DNA of 12,816 bases from positions 1 to 12,816 of the forward strand of contig JALVZS010000044.1 of NCBI GenBank assembly GCA_027022065.1, read 5' to 3'. Source of the stretch: a bacterium (lineage in GTDB: Bacteria; Thermosulfidibacterota; Thermosulfidibacteria; Thermosulfidibacterales; Thermosulfidibacteraceae). Shown here one piece after another: positions 1 to 6,504 of the stretch (position 1 is its first letter; every line of letters starts with the position of its first letter). Under the pieces are notes generated by a model. That model worked only from the letters and a program-made list of their open reading frames with translations. It was not told where the DNA came from and searched no databases. Made by a program: the position numbers and the translations under genes.

Positions 1-233
1 CCTCTGGAGATACCATAACCAAAGAAGAGCTTTTCATTGAACCCAGAAAGGAAAGAAAAGAAAAGCCTACCGAGGACCTATCTGTGGACGAGCTTGAAAA
101 GATGCTCATCAAAAAGGCCCTTGATGAGGCTGGCGGCAATATAAAGAAAGCCTCCCTTATCCTGGGCATAGACGAAGACATTCTCAGATTCAAAATACAG
201 CGCTATGGAATTAAGGATATCTCCCGACTTTGA
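1..233 (+). CDS. NtrC-family sigma-54-dependent regulator, C-terminal fragment
   Basis: Partial: the 5' part lies outside the window. The first full codon is at 3 and the stop TGA at 231-233, leaving 76 visible residues. The fragment has a charged linker (KERKEKPTEDLSVDELEKM) and then a Fis-type helix-turn-helix, with ALDEAGGNIKKASLILGI followed by LRFKIQRYGI. This matches the family pattern N..kAA..LGI...L..ki..ygi found at the C-terminus of enhancer-binding proteins. The family binds upstream DNA and uses an AAA+ ATPase to open sigma-54 promoters; the ATPase and receiver parts cannot be seen here. A consensus sigma-54 promoter 1.5 kb downstream (1757-1773) makes this a likely activator of the flagellar operon (FlgR/FleQ/FlrC-like role), but that link is inference from position. 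Codon use matches the neighbours. Confidence 0.85.
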   Translation, partial: SGDTITKEELFIEPRKERKEKPTEDLSVDELEKMLIKKALDEAGGNIKKASLILGIDEDILRFKIQRYGIKDISRL

Positions 234-379
234 CACATATTCCCGAGTTTACCCCATAGAACCGTTTGGAAGCTTGGCGACTAGATAGAATTTCGGCTTT
301 CCTCACCCAAAGCACGATCCCTCTGTAGATGGTGTCCAATTCATCTTTGTACTTTTCAGCTAAGATACATTGGAAAGGC

Positions 380-406
380 TTTAGATTTCTCACTCCTGTC
401 CGATAG
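380..406 (+). promoter_or_regulatory. Candidate sigma-28 (FliA) promoter upstream of the lipoprotein/flgO genes
   Basis: TTTA at 380-383 and TCCGATAG at 399-406 are separated by exactly 15 nt. The flagellar sigma-28 consensus is TAAA-N15-GCCGATAA, so the match is 3 of 4 and 6 of 8 with ideal spacing. The predicted start would be near 413-415, about 25 nt before the ATG at 438, which has a strong AAGGAGG (424-430). It lies in the only sizeable non-coding stretch (234-437, 204 nt). Otherwise that stretch shows only the inverted repeat at 389-416 and no terminator hairpin for the upstream regulator. Matches of this quality also arise by chance, so confidence is moderate. Confidence 0.4.
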
Positions 407-416
407 AGCAAGTGAG
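389..416 (+). repeat. Short inverted repeat bracketing the candidate sigma-28 -10 element
   Basis: CTCACT (389-394) and AGTGAG (411-416) are perfect reverse complements with a 16-nt spacer that contains the TCCGATAG element. CCTGT (395-399) and ACAGG (418-422) form a second, overlapping pair. This could be an operator around the promoter or chance; six-base arms are short. Confidence 0.35.
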
Positions 417-437
417 AACAGGAAAGGAGGAAGGACC

Positions 438-680
438 ATGAAAAAGGCCGTATTTCTCGCCATGGTTATTTTCGCTTTCATGGGATGCTCCTCCCAGGCA
501 AGTGTTCAGAAAAAAACAGACAATCCTCCAAAGCCTCTGGCACCACCCAAAGTTAAAGTTCACCGTCCACACCCTGTTGTGAACGAATACATTGTTAAAT
601 GCGGTACCAAAATCCTCAGAGAGCCCTGCTATGATTTCCCCATCACATACAGGCACTGCTACAAGAAAAGGTGTGATTAA
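438..680 (+). CDS. Small cysteine-containing lipoprotein of unknown function
   Basis: An 80-residue exported protein. Residues 1-16 are a short lipoprotein signal peptide ending in the lipobox AFMGC, with Cys17 as the lipidated residue. A proline/lysine-rich linker (about 28-46) follows, then a short C-terminal region with four further cysteines at 55, 64, 74 and 79. These could form two disulfides in the periplasm. The start is well set by AAGGAGG at 424-430, seven nt before the ATG. It is the first gene after the leader and sits 18 nt before the flgO start. Position suggests a cell-envelope part of the flagellum, perhaps near the outer-membrane ring with the two FlgO-like proteins. I do not recognise a family, and the function is unknown. 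It is a real gene judging by RBS, lipobox and spacing. Confidence 0.75.
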   Translation: MKKAVFLAMVIFAFMGCSSQASVQKKTDNPPKPLAPPKVKVHRPHPVVNEYIVKCGTKILREPCYDFPITYRHCYKKRCD

Positions 681-698
681 GCTTTGGGAGGTGGAAAG

Positions 699-1268
699 AT
701 GAAAGCCTTAAAGAAACTCACTAAAGCCTTGTTGATAGTAATCCTTGGCTTTACCATCACCTACGCAGGCAGGATTCGCATAATAGGAAGCGAAACTCCC
801 CTAGGCATGCTCAATGCAAAGATTATATTTTTGGCAGACCAGCTTGAAAACAACCTACAAGGCGCATTAAAAGGGATGCCCACTGTGGTAAGCACCTTCG
901 TCAATGTCAACAACTTTAACAAAAGCGATACATTTGGCAGGATACTAACCGAAGCTTTGATACACGAGCTTCAGGTGAGAGGGTGGAATGTAAAAGAGAT
1001 AAGGCTTACAAGAGATATAAGGGTCAACAGGCATGGAGAATTTACCCTGTCAAGAAACAGCAAAAGGTTGAGATACCGCAATGTGAGAGCCGCTTTGATA
1101 GTTACAGGCACCTACTTCCTGGCAGGTAATGCAGTGGTTGTCAACGCCAGAGTTATAAGCACATACACAGGAAGAGTCGTGTCCACAGCCCAGGCTGTAA
1201 TACCCATATCGGGCATTGACGAACTATTTGTGCCGGACACCATCCCCTTGGTAAAGATAGACGGCTAG
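699..1268 (+). CDS. flgO: FlgO-family flagellar outer-membrane-associated protein
   Basis: 189 residues from ATG 699. A longer reading from TTG 684 is unlikely because it would translate through the Shine-Dalgarno itself (GGGAGGTG, 686-693). The N-terminus is a signal peptide (MKALKKLTKALLIVIL then a GFTITYAG region) without a lipobox Cys. The FlgO-type domain follows: PTVVSTFVNVNNF, then GRILTEALIHELQVRGWNV, later ALIVTGTYFLAGNAVVVNAR and ISTYTGRVVSTAQ. This is the family pattern of an early 'vvtsFvn' strand, an amphipathic helix, and a late 'vtGtY..v.v.aRli...tG.v' segment. In Vibrio, FlgO and FlgP are outer-membrane proteins needed for stable flagellar anchoring and motility. A similar role at the distal rings is inferred. 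The next gene carries the same type of domain. Confidence 0.75.
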   Translation: MKALKKLTKALLIVILGFTITYAGRIRIIGSETPLGMLNAKIIFLADQLENNLQGALKGMPTVVSTFVNVNNFNKSDTFGRILTEALIHELQVRGWNVKEIRLTRDIRVNRHGEFTLSRNSKRLRYRNVRAALIVTGTYFLAGNAVVVNARVISTYTGRVVSTAQAVIPISGIDELFVPDTIPLVKIDG

Positions 1269-1272
1269 CCGA

Positions 1273-1755
1273 ATGCACAGGATACTCTTAATAACAGCCC
1301 TCCTTGTCACTGTAGGCTGTGCCAGCGTTCCCAGGTTCCTGCACGGCGGGAACCTGGGCTATGTTTTTGACAGCATTGCAAGGGATCTTTGTCCCAGCTC
1401 GGACAATGTCTGTACCTCTTCCCCTATCATCGTTACAGACTTTACCAACATAGCGCTCATGAAGCCCGGTCCTAAAGGCCTGCTCTTTTCTGACTACATG
1501 AAGGCCTCCCTTTCAAAGGTATGCCACTGCGAAATCTATGAGGTGAAGTTGAGAAAAACACTTAAGCTAAGCGAAAGTGGCCTAGAGGTGCTTACAGAAA
1601 ACGCTACACAGTTGAGAAGAAAGGAGTACAACACCCGCTGGATGGTCATAGGCACCTACAAAGAAACCCCCTACTCCACTGTTATTTTTGTCAGGCTTGT
1701 GGATCTAGCAACGGGTAAAATCAAAAGGTTCACAGAAAGGGAAATCTACTACTAA
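1273..1755 (+). CDS. Second FlgO-like lipoprotein
   Basis: 160 residues. The signal peptide ends in the lipobox VTVGC with Cys16 as the lipid site. The body repeats the FlgO-type layout of the preceding gene: [18 protein letters not shown], a helix ([14 protein letters not shown]), then [20 protein letters not shown] and [16 protein letters not shown]. It is shorter and differs in having four extra cysteines (40, 47, 84, 86) that could be disulfide-bonded. The start ATG is 4 nt after the flgO stop, and no clear Shine-Dalgarno precedes it, so translational coupling to flgO is likely. The gene stops at 1755, two bases before the sigma-54 promoter of flgF. Bases 1330-1358, just after the lipobox, form a strong hairpin (separate entry). 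It probably arose by duplication of, or shares a fold with, flgO; outer-membrane location is predicted. Confidence 0.7.
   Translation: MHRILLITALLVTVGCASVPRFLHGGNLGYVFDSIARDLCPSSDNVCTSSPIIVTDFTNIALMKPGPKGLLFSDYMKASLSKVCHCEIYEVKLRKTLKLSESGLEVLTENATQLRRKEYNTRWMVIGTYKETPYSTVIFVRLVDLATGKIKRFTEREIYY
1330..1358 (+). repeat. Strong inverted repeat/hairpin inside the FlgO-like lipoprotein gene, followed by a T run
   Basis: CCCAGGTTCC (1330-1339) and GGAACCTGGG (1349-1358) are perfect reverse complements. Inside them, T1340-G1348 wobble, G1341-C1347 and C1342-G1346 also pair, giving a 13-pair stem with a 3-nt loop (ACG). A run of five T follows at 1364-1368, five nt after the stem. It encodes residues 20-29 of the lipoprotein. 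It could be an attenuator or terminator-like element, an RNA processing or stability site, or a DNA palindrome bound by a regulator. Confidence 0.6.
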
Positions 1756-1756
1756 A

Positions 1757-1773
1757 TTGGCACGCATTTTGCT
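1757..1773 (+). promoter_or_regulatory. Sigma-54 (-24/-12) promoter for flgF and the rod/ring operon
   Basis: TTGGCACGCATTTTGCT fits the sigma-54 consensus YTGGCACG-N4-TTGCW at every defined position. GG (1759-1760) and GC (1771-1772) have the required 10-nt gap. It begins two bases after the stop of the preceding gene, and the predicted start is near 1784, leaving a leader of about 15 nt before the flgF ATG at 1799. An NtrC-family activator encoded at the left edge of the window is a likely partner. No clear activator-binding repeat is visible in the 200 bp upstream; the palindrome at 1330-1358 is about 430 bp away. Confidence 0.9.
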
Positions 1774-1809
1774 AACCATCCTGGCAGGAGGTGCTGGGAT
1801 GGTTAGCAG
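1769..1809 (+). promoter_or_regulatory. Hairpin over the flgF ribosome-binding site and start codon, left arm inside the promoter
   Basis: GCTAACCATCC (1771-1781) and GGATGGTTAGC (1797-1807) are perfect reverse complements. Pairing continues inward (1782-1786 with 1792-1796, including two G-U pairs) and outward (1770-1808, plus wobble 1769-1809). The total is 18 uninterrupted pairs, 15 Watson-Crick and 3 G-U, around a loop of exactly GGAGG (1787-1791). The AUG at 1799-1801 is in the stem. The left arm overlaps the sigma-54 -12 element and precedes the predicted start near 1784, so only RNA read through from upstream could fold fully. As DNA it is also a palindrome that a protein could bind. 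Confidence 0.75.
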
Positions 1810-2611
1810 CCTTTACACAAGCGCATCTGGAATGATAGCAGAGGAGAGACGCCTTGATGTCATTTCCAACAACCTGGCCAACGTTAACACCCCTGGATTT
1901 AAGAGAGAAGGCATAACCTTTTCAGACTACTTCTATCATGTGGGCCTCAAGAAAGGGCTCGCAAAGGCTCCCCTAGCCACCAAGGAGCGCTCGCCTTTCT
2001 ATTGGTTTGATGCACAAAATGCCGTGGTTTTTCCCGATGACTACTACTTCTCCTTCACCCAGGGCCCAGTAAAGGAAACGGACAACCCCCTAGATGTGGT
2101 TATAGATGGGAGAGGGTTTTTTGTTGTTAACTCCCCCAAAGGAGAGCTGTTTACAAGAAACGGTGCCTTCCACGTAAATCCCGACGGAACCCTAAGGACG
2201 GTTGATGGATACCAGGTGCTGGGAAGAGTTGCACCCAACATGCCTCCTGAACCTGTGGTGGTGGATCCCAACGTTCCTGTGGTTATAACGGCAGACGGCT
2301 GGGTCACCCAAAACGGCAACAGGATGTTCAAGCTGGAGATAAGGGACTTTAACGGAGATTATAATAGATATCTGGAAGCGGCAGGATACGGCTACTTCAG
2401 GGCAAAGGACCCAAAGAACACAGGATTTTTGGTTAACAACCCCGATGTGAGAACAGGTTATCTAGAGATGAGCAACGCTGATGTGGTGAGGGAAATGGTA
2501 AACCTAATAAGCTGTATAAGGCACTATGAAGCGTGCCAAAGGGCAATACACATAACCTTTGAGGACACAACACAAAGGGTCATTAACGACGTTGGAGTTG
2601 TGAGGAGGTAA
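1799..2611 (+). CDS. flgF: Flagellar basal-body rod protein FlgF
   Basis: 270 residues from ATG 1799, preceded by AGGAGGTG (1786-1793). The frame also opens at TTG 1757, but that codon is part of the sigma-54 promoter and would add 14 residues not expected in this family, so 1799 is chosen. The N-terminus [16 protein letters not shown] followed by [18 protein letters not shown] is the rod/hook signature. The middle holds the [15 protein letters not shown] block and [13 protein letters not shown], and the C-terminus has the axial helix ([16 protein letters not shown]). FlgF is a proximal rod subunit exported by the flagellar type III system. It is assigned as FlgF rather than FlgG because the next gene is the more canonical FlgG. 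Unusually, two cysteines (239 and 246) lie in the C-terminal helix, where the common pattern is AQRAYEAN. The final AGG AGG codons serve as ribosome-binding site for flgG. Confidence 0.92.
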   Translation: MVSSLYTSASGMIAEERRLDVISNNLANVNTPGFKREGITFSDYFYHVGLKKGLAKAPLATKERSPFYWFDAQNAVVFPDDYYFSFTQGPVKETDNPLDVVIDGRGFFVVNSPKGELFTRNGAFHVNPDGTLRTVDGYQVLGRVAPNMPPEPVVVDPNVPVVITADGWVTQNGNRMFKLEIRDFNGDYNRYLEAAGYGYFRAKDPKNTGFLVNNPDVRTGYLEMSNADVVREMVNLISCIRHYEACQRAIHITFEDTTQRVINDVGVVRR

Positions 2612-2614
2612 GCC

Positions 2615-3403
2615 ATGATAAGGGCGTTATGGACAGCAGCAACGGGAATGAGGGCGCAACAGCTTAACATTGATGTAATAGCCAACAACCTGGCCAACGT
2701 TAACACAGTGGGCTTCAAAAGAACCAGAGCGGACTTCCAGGACCTCATGTATCAAACCCTTAGACCCCCTGGTGCAGACTCTACAGCCACCACCAAAATA
2801 CCCACAGGAATACAGGTTGGACTGGGAACAAGGGTTGCCGCCCTGGAAAAGATCTTCCAGCAGGGAAGTTTCAAGCAAACAGGCAATCCACTGGATCTGG
2901 CCATAGAAGGAAGAGGATTCTTTAAAGTACAGCTTCCCAACGGAGAGATCGCCTACACAAGGGCAGGAGCCTTTAAGCTGGACGATCAGGGACGCATAGT
3001 AACATCTGACGGTTATCCTTTGGATCCTATCATAACCATACCTCCTGATGCCATTGACATCTCCATAGGTGAAGACGGAACAGTCAGCGTCTTACAGCCT
3101 GGAAACACCACCTACACCCAGGTGGGACAGATAACATTGGCAGACTTTCCCAACCCAGCAGGACTGAGGGCCATAGGCAGGAACCTGTTTCTGGAAACAG
3201 ATACTTCAGGAGCTCCTACCATCGGAACTCCTGGTCAGGATCAGTTTGGAACCATTGCCCAAGGATACATAGAAACATCCAACGTGGATGTGGTTGAGGA
3301 GATGGTGAATCTTATAGTGGCCCAAAGGGCCTATGAGGCCAACTCAAAGGCCATTCAGACAGGCGACGAGATGTTGCAGATAGCCAACAACCTCAGGAGG
3401 TAA
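2615..3403 (+). CDS. flgG: Flagellar distal rod protein FlgG
   Basis: 262 residues, the usual FlgG length. It starts [16 protein letters not shown], then [22 protein letters not shown]. The FlgG-specific stretch follows ([10 protein letters not shown], then [20 protein letters not shown]), then [20 protein letters not shown]. The C-terminal helix is [20 protein letters not shown] then [18 protein letters not shown]. It forms the distal rod that passes through the P- and L-rings. The Shine-Dalgarno AGGAGG (2603-2608) is made of the last two Arg codons of flgF, with the ATG 6 nt later, indicating tight coupling. It ends with AGG AGG TAA, which again supplies the ribosome-binding site for flgA. 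Confidence 0.97.
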   Translation: MIRALWTAATGMRAQQLNIDVIANNLANVNTVGFKRTRADFQDLMYQTLRPPGADSTATTKIPTGIQVGLGTRVAALEKIFQQGSFKQTGNPLDLAIEGRGFFKVQLPNGEIAYTRAGAFKLDDQGRIVTSDGYPLDPIITIPPDAIDISIGEDGTVSVLQPGNTTYTQVGQITLADFPNPAGLRAIGRNLFLETDTSGAPTIGTPGQDQFGTIAQGYIETSNVDVVEEMVNLIVAQRAYEANSKAIQTGDEMLQIANNLRR

Positions 3404-3406
3404 TCC

Positions 3407-4054
3407 ATGAGGCGCCTGCTCATCGCCTTTGCAATAACTTCGTTTATACTTTCCCAGGCAAGGGCCTCTGTTAAAGATCAGTTCCTAAAGCTCATATCAA
3501 GCTACATGCAGGCACCTGTGAAAATCTCCAACATCCAGGCATCATACAGAGGTTTTGATCCCAACGACACATACGAGATCGTTAGCTACAGGATCCGCCC
3601 TTCATCGGGAAGGGCTTGGTTTCTGGTAAAGGGGCAAAGGGCAAGGTGCTGGGTTCAGGTAAAATTTTTGGTGCAAAGGCCCGTGGTTGTGGCCACATCT
3701 TTCATAGAAAAGGGAGAGGAGATTGAGCCCACAGATGTGGAAAACAGGCTCATGTACATAGATCCGTCAAAGATGGGCAGAATTTTAAGCTTCTCAGAAG
3801 TTGTGGGAAAGGTAGCTACAAGAAGGATAGAGGCAGGGCAAATAATAGAAGCAGGGATGGTGAAAAGGCCTATCCTAGTGAGAAGGGGTGAGTTGGTAAG
3901 GTTTTTGCTAAAGGAAGGGTGCATGGAGATTGAAGGGGTGGCGAAGGCCATGAGAAGCGGAAGCCTTGGAGACATTATTGAGCTTAAGAACCTCTCCTCG
4001 GGAAGAATATTCTCGGGGGAGGTCATAGGTAGAGGGAGGGTGATGGTAAGATGA
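3407..4054 (+). CDS. flgA: Flagellar P-ring assembly chaperone FlgA
   Basis: 215 residues with a Sec signal peptide (residues 1-20, ending ILSQARA; mature start near SVKD). The C-terminal half contains the SAF-type domain typical of Flg[40 protein letters not shown], then [16 protein letters not shown] final beta-rich segment ([18 protein letters not shown]) follows. FlgA acts in the periplasm, binding FlgI and helping it polymerise into the P-ring around the rod. The start is set by AGGAGG (3395-3400) at 6-nt spacing. It overlaps flgH by 4 nt (ATGA, 4051-4054). flgI lies two genes on, consistent with joint expression. Confidence 0.93.
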   Translation: MRRLLIAFAITSFILSQARASVKDQFLKLISSYMQAPVKISNIQASYRGFDPNDTYEIVSYRIRPSSGRAWFLVKGQRARCWVQVKFLVQRPVVVATSFIEKGEEIEPTDVENRLMYIDPSKMGRILSFSEVVGKVATRRIEAGQIIEAGMVKRPILVRRGELVRFLLKEGCMEIEGVAKAMRSGSLGDIIELKNLSSGRIFSGEVIGRGRVMVR

Positions 4055-4749
4055 GGAAGAGGTGGCTATTCATAGCCATTTCGCTGGCGGTTTTGGGCTG
4101 CGCCACAGCTCCCAAAAGAGAACCTGACAGCTTCAGAAGCGTGTATGACAGAGAAGAGATACTCGCAGCCATGAAAAAACGGCACAGCTACACCTCAAGA
4201 GGCTCCATATGGAAGGACTTCAACCTCTACTCCGACATAAAGGCAAGAAGGGTGGGAGACATCGTGACCATCATAGTCAGGGAGTACGCAAGCTCCAAAG
4301 ATTCCGGAACAACGGAATCCGACAAGAAAGCCTCATTCTCCACGGTTCTTAAGAGCCTCATGGGCCTCAAGGACGAAGTTTCATCTATTATGGGCATGAA
4401 GGATCCAACAAACTTTCTGGATGTGAGCGCTTCAGGGAAGTTTAAAGGAAGCGGAAAGATTGAGCAGACAAGCTCCCTTCAGACCAGAATAACCGCCATG
4501 GTGGTGGATGTGCTTCCCAACGGAAACTTGGTGATTGAAGGAAAAAGAACCATATACGTTAACGGTGAAAAGAAGATAATAGCAGTAAGAGGTATAGTAA
4601 GGCCTGAAGACATAAAGCCCGATAACACCGTCCCATCTGAAGCACTGGCAGATGCAGAGATCATATACCAGGGCAAGGGCATAGTCTCCCAGAGCCACTC
4701 CCCAGGACTTTTCACAAAACTGCTTCTTTGGCTGTGGCCCCTTCTGTAA
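4051..4749 (+). CDS. flgH: Flagellar L-ring lipoprotein FlgH
   Basis: 232 residues. The lipoprotein signal ends AVLGC with Cys17 lipidated. Typical FlgH blocks follow: [20 protein letters not shown], then [20 protein letters not shown], the [20 protein letters not shown] block, and [20 protein letters not shown] with [18 protein letters not shown]. The C-terminus ([20 protein letters not shown], ending in a Trp/Leu-rich segment) also fits. FlgH builds the L-ring in the outer membrane, which shows that this organism has a Gram-negative envelope. The start overlaps the flgA stop (ATGA). A 12-nt gap with AAGGAGGTG leads to flgI. Codon use is like the neighbours. Confidence 0.96.
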   Translation: MRKRWLFIAISLAVLGCATAPKREPDSFRSVYDREEILAAMKKRHSYTSRGSIWKDFNLYSDIKARRVGDIVTIIVREYASSKDSGTTESDKKASFSTVLKSLMGLKDEVSSIMGMKDPTNFLDVSASGKFKGSGKIEQTSSLQTRITAMVVDVLPNGNLVIEGKRTIYVNGEKKIIAVRGIVRPEDIKPDNTVPSEALADAEIIYQGKGIVSQSHSPGLFTKLLLWLWPLL

Positions 4750-4761
4750 GGAGGTGGAATC

Positions 4762-5847
4762 ATGAGGAGAATTATGGCTATACTACTTGTGCTACTTGTT
4801 TCAACAGCTAAGGCCGCCAGGATAAAGGATCTCACCACCATTGAGGGGGTAAGGGAGAATCTGCTTGTAGGCTATGGTCTTGTGGTTGGCCTTGACGACA
4901 CAGGAGATGACACGAAGATGTACTACCAGAGCATATCCAACATGCTAGAGAAGCTGGGAATACACGTGCCTGCAGACAAGGTTGATGTAGGCAACGTGGC
5001 GGCGGTTATAGTTACTGCGAAGCTTCCTCCCTTCGCAAAGCCAGGGATGAAGATAGATGTGGATGTGGCATCAGTGGGAGATGCTGATTCACTACAGGGA
5101 GGAACCCTTATAATGACGCCTCTATTTGGACCTGACGGCAAGATATACGCCGTGGCTCAGGGTCCCGTCTCCATAGGCGGGTTCAATGTTAGAGGTGGTG
5201 GACAAAGGGTGCAGAAAAACCATCCCACTGCAGGTAGAATCCCTGGAGGAGCCATTGTGGAAAGACCCGTTCCCAGCAGCTTTGCGGAAACAGGAATAGT
5301 TAAGCTGAACCTGAACAATCCTGACTTCATCACCGCCTACAGGATTGAACAGGCCATAAACAAGGTGTGGCCAGGAATAGCTAAGGCCATAGACCCTGCA
5401 ACGGTAAGGGTTATTGTTCCCCCAGAGTACAGGGGAAACATAGTGGACTTCATCGCTAAGGTGCAGAATCTTGAAGCAACGCAGGACAAGACAGCGAAAA
5501 TCGTGATATCGGAAAGGACAGGAACCATAGTGATGGGAGATGATGTGAGAATACTCCCTGTGGCCATATCCCACGGAAGCCTAACGGTAACCATAGAAAG
5601 CACTCCTCAGGTTTCACAGCCTGCTCCCCTAGGCGGTGGAACAACAGTTGTCACCCAACAGACAAGGCTAACAGTTAAAGAGAAGAAGGGACCCATATTC
5701 ACTGTTGGCATGGGCAAGAAAGAGGTTAAGGTAAGCGACCTCATAAACGCCCTCAACAGGATCGGAGCAAGCCCAAGAGACATAATAGCCATACTTAGGG
5801 CCATTGAAGCAGCAGGCGCCCTTGAGGGAGAGCTGGAGGTAATGTGA
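4762..5847 (+). CDS. flgI: Flagellar P-ring protein FlgI
   Basis: 361 residues, close to the usual length. The Sec signal peptide covers about residues 1-18 (ending LVSTAKA). Hallmark FlgI sequence follows: [51 protein letters not shown], the [20 protein letters not shown] block, and [13 protein letters not shown]. The late segment [20 protein letters not shown] and a C-terminal [15 protein letters not shown] complete the family. FlgI assembles around the rod in the periplasm with FlgA as chaperone. No cysteine is present, so the disulfide reported for the enterobacterial protein is missing. AAGGAGGTG precedes the ATG. The stop TGA shares its A with the flgJ ATG. Confidence 0.97.
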   Translation: MRRIMAILLVLLVSTAKAARIKDLTTIEGVRENLLVGYGLVVGLDDTGDDTKMYYQSISNMLEKLGIHVPADKVDVGNVAAVIVTAKLPPFAKPGMKIDVDVASVGDADSLQGGTLIMTPLFGPDGKIYAVAQGPVSIGGFNVRGGGQRVQKNHPTAGRIPGGAIVERPVPSSFAETGIVKLNLNNPDFITAYRIEQAINKVWPGIAKAIDPATVRVIVPPEYRGNIVDFIAKVQNLEATQDKTAKIVISERTGTIVMGDDVRILPVAISHGSLTVTIESTPQVSQPAPLGGGTTVVTQQTRLTVKEKKGPIFTVGMGKKEVKVSDLINALNRIGASPRDIIAILRAIEAAGALEGELEVM

Positions 5848-6200
5848 TGAAAACACAGGCCCTATACATACAGGAAAGGCCCTTCTGGGCCAGTGTTGCC
5901 CCAGATATAAGAAATGTAAAGGATGCTGCAGATGCCTTTGAAAGTATGCTATGGCAGATAGTGTTGAAGGAATCCTTCAAGAGCCTCCCCAAGGGCTCCT
6001 TCTTCAATAGCGGAGGGGAAAAGGGCATATACGCTCAACTAGTTATCTGGAGGCTCTCGGACTACATATCCAAAACCGTGGATACAGATATAGGAAGAGC
6101 CATATACGAAAAGTTTTCACAGGGCTACAGAAAGGCGCCCTCCCATCCGATATATAATAAAAAGCAGAAAACCTTAGGGGAGGTGCGCCATGAGGGTTAA
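5847..6200 (+). CDS. flgJ: FlgJ-type rod-binding protein (no muramidase domain)
   Basis: 117 residues from ATG 5847; a GTG at 5844 would add one residue. GGAGGT (5835-5840) sits 6 nt before the ATG, and TGATG overlaps the flgI stop. It contains the rod-binding domain at about residues 20-95: [20 protein letters not shown], then [20 protein letters not shown] and [10 protein letters not shown]. It matches the N-terminal half of enterobacterial FlgJ. The peptidoglycan hydrolase half is absent, as in many non-gamma-proteobacterial flagella, so another enzyme must open the wall. It likely caps the growing rod in the periplasm. Its last 11 nt overlap flgM, and its tail is Lys-rich ([14 protein letters not shown]). 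Confidence 0.85.
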   Translation: MKTQALYIQERPFWASVAPDIRNVKDAADAFESMLWQIVLKESFKSLPKGSFFNSGGEKGIYAQLVIWRLSDYISKTVDTDIGRAIYEKFSQGYRKAPSHPIYNKKQKTLGEVRHEG

Positions 6201-6504
6201 CGACAGAATCCAGCAGCTTTACCAGTATGTTCAGCAGGATGCGGTAAGAGATGCCCAAAATGTGCAGCAGAACCAAAGAACCAGGCAAGCGCAGAACCAA
6301 AGAAGGGTGGCCAGAGAGGACAGGGTTGAGCTTTCCCAACAGGCAAGGCAGATGGCCCAGGCAAGGCGCAATGTGGAAAACGAAAGGGCTGAAAGGCTTG
6401 AACAGGTAAGAAGAGAGGTCCAGCAGGGTACCTACCAGCCCAACGCCAGAAGAACGGCCTATGGCATGGTGAGGGAAAGTATTATCAACCGCATTGTGAG
6501 ATGA
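6190..6504 (+). CDS. flgM: Anti-sigma-28 factor FlgM, Gln/Arg-rich and lysine-free
   Basis: 104 residues from ATG 6190 with GGGGAGGTG just upstream. Residues 44-98 carry the FlgM pattern: [14 protein letters not shown], then [20 protein letters not shown], then [13 protein letters not shown]. This is the sigma-28-binding half. FlgM holds sigma-28 (FliA) inactive in the cytoplasm until it is secreted through the finished hook. Context agrees, since flgN, flgK and flgL, classic late genes, follow directly. Odd points: about 43 N-terminal residues are low-complexity and Gln-rich (12 Gln in the first 48). In total there are about 20 Gln and 21 Arg but no Lys, Cys, Trp, His or Phe, unlike the Lys-rich neighbouring proteins. 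It overlaps flgJ by 11 nt and flgN by 4 nt (ATGA). Confidence 0.85.
   Translation: MRVNDRIQQLYQYVQQDAVRDAQNVQQNQRTRQAQNQRRVAREDRVELSQQARQMAQARRNVENERAERLEQVRREVQQGTYQPNARRTAYGMVRESIINRIVR

Noticed and set aside
211-411. A 66-residue minus-strand open frame filling most of the leader region (DELDTIYRGIVLWVRKAEIL and similar).
   Set aside because: It has a TTG start with no clear ribosome-binding site, overlaps the end of the upstream regulator, has no recognisable family, and runs against the strand of every other gene. It could be a decayed gene fragment; a protein search finding relatives would change this.
418-437. Several A(N)GGA motifs (AGGA, AAGGA, AAGGA) over the ribosome-binding site of the first lipoprotein, as possible CsrA targets.
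   Set aside because: Any strong purine-rich Shine-Dalgarno produces GGA motifs, and none is clearly placed in a hairpin loop.
684-698. An upstream TTG start for the FlgO-family gene.
   Set aside because: It would translate the Shine-Dalgarno GGGAGGTG. ATG 699 gives a normal signal peptide.
3597-3615. Inverted repeat GCCCTTC/GAAGGGC in flgA.
   Set aside because: Only 7 bp, inside coding sequence with no associated signal; expected by chance in a window this size.
6170-6198. AACCTT/AGGGTT pairing around the flgM ribosome-binding site, resembling the flgF hairpin.
   Set aside because: Six pairs with one wobble and a 17-nt loop. The left arm lies downstream of any plausible promoter, so the transcript-origin logic does not apply.
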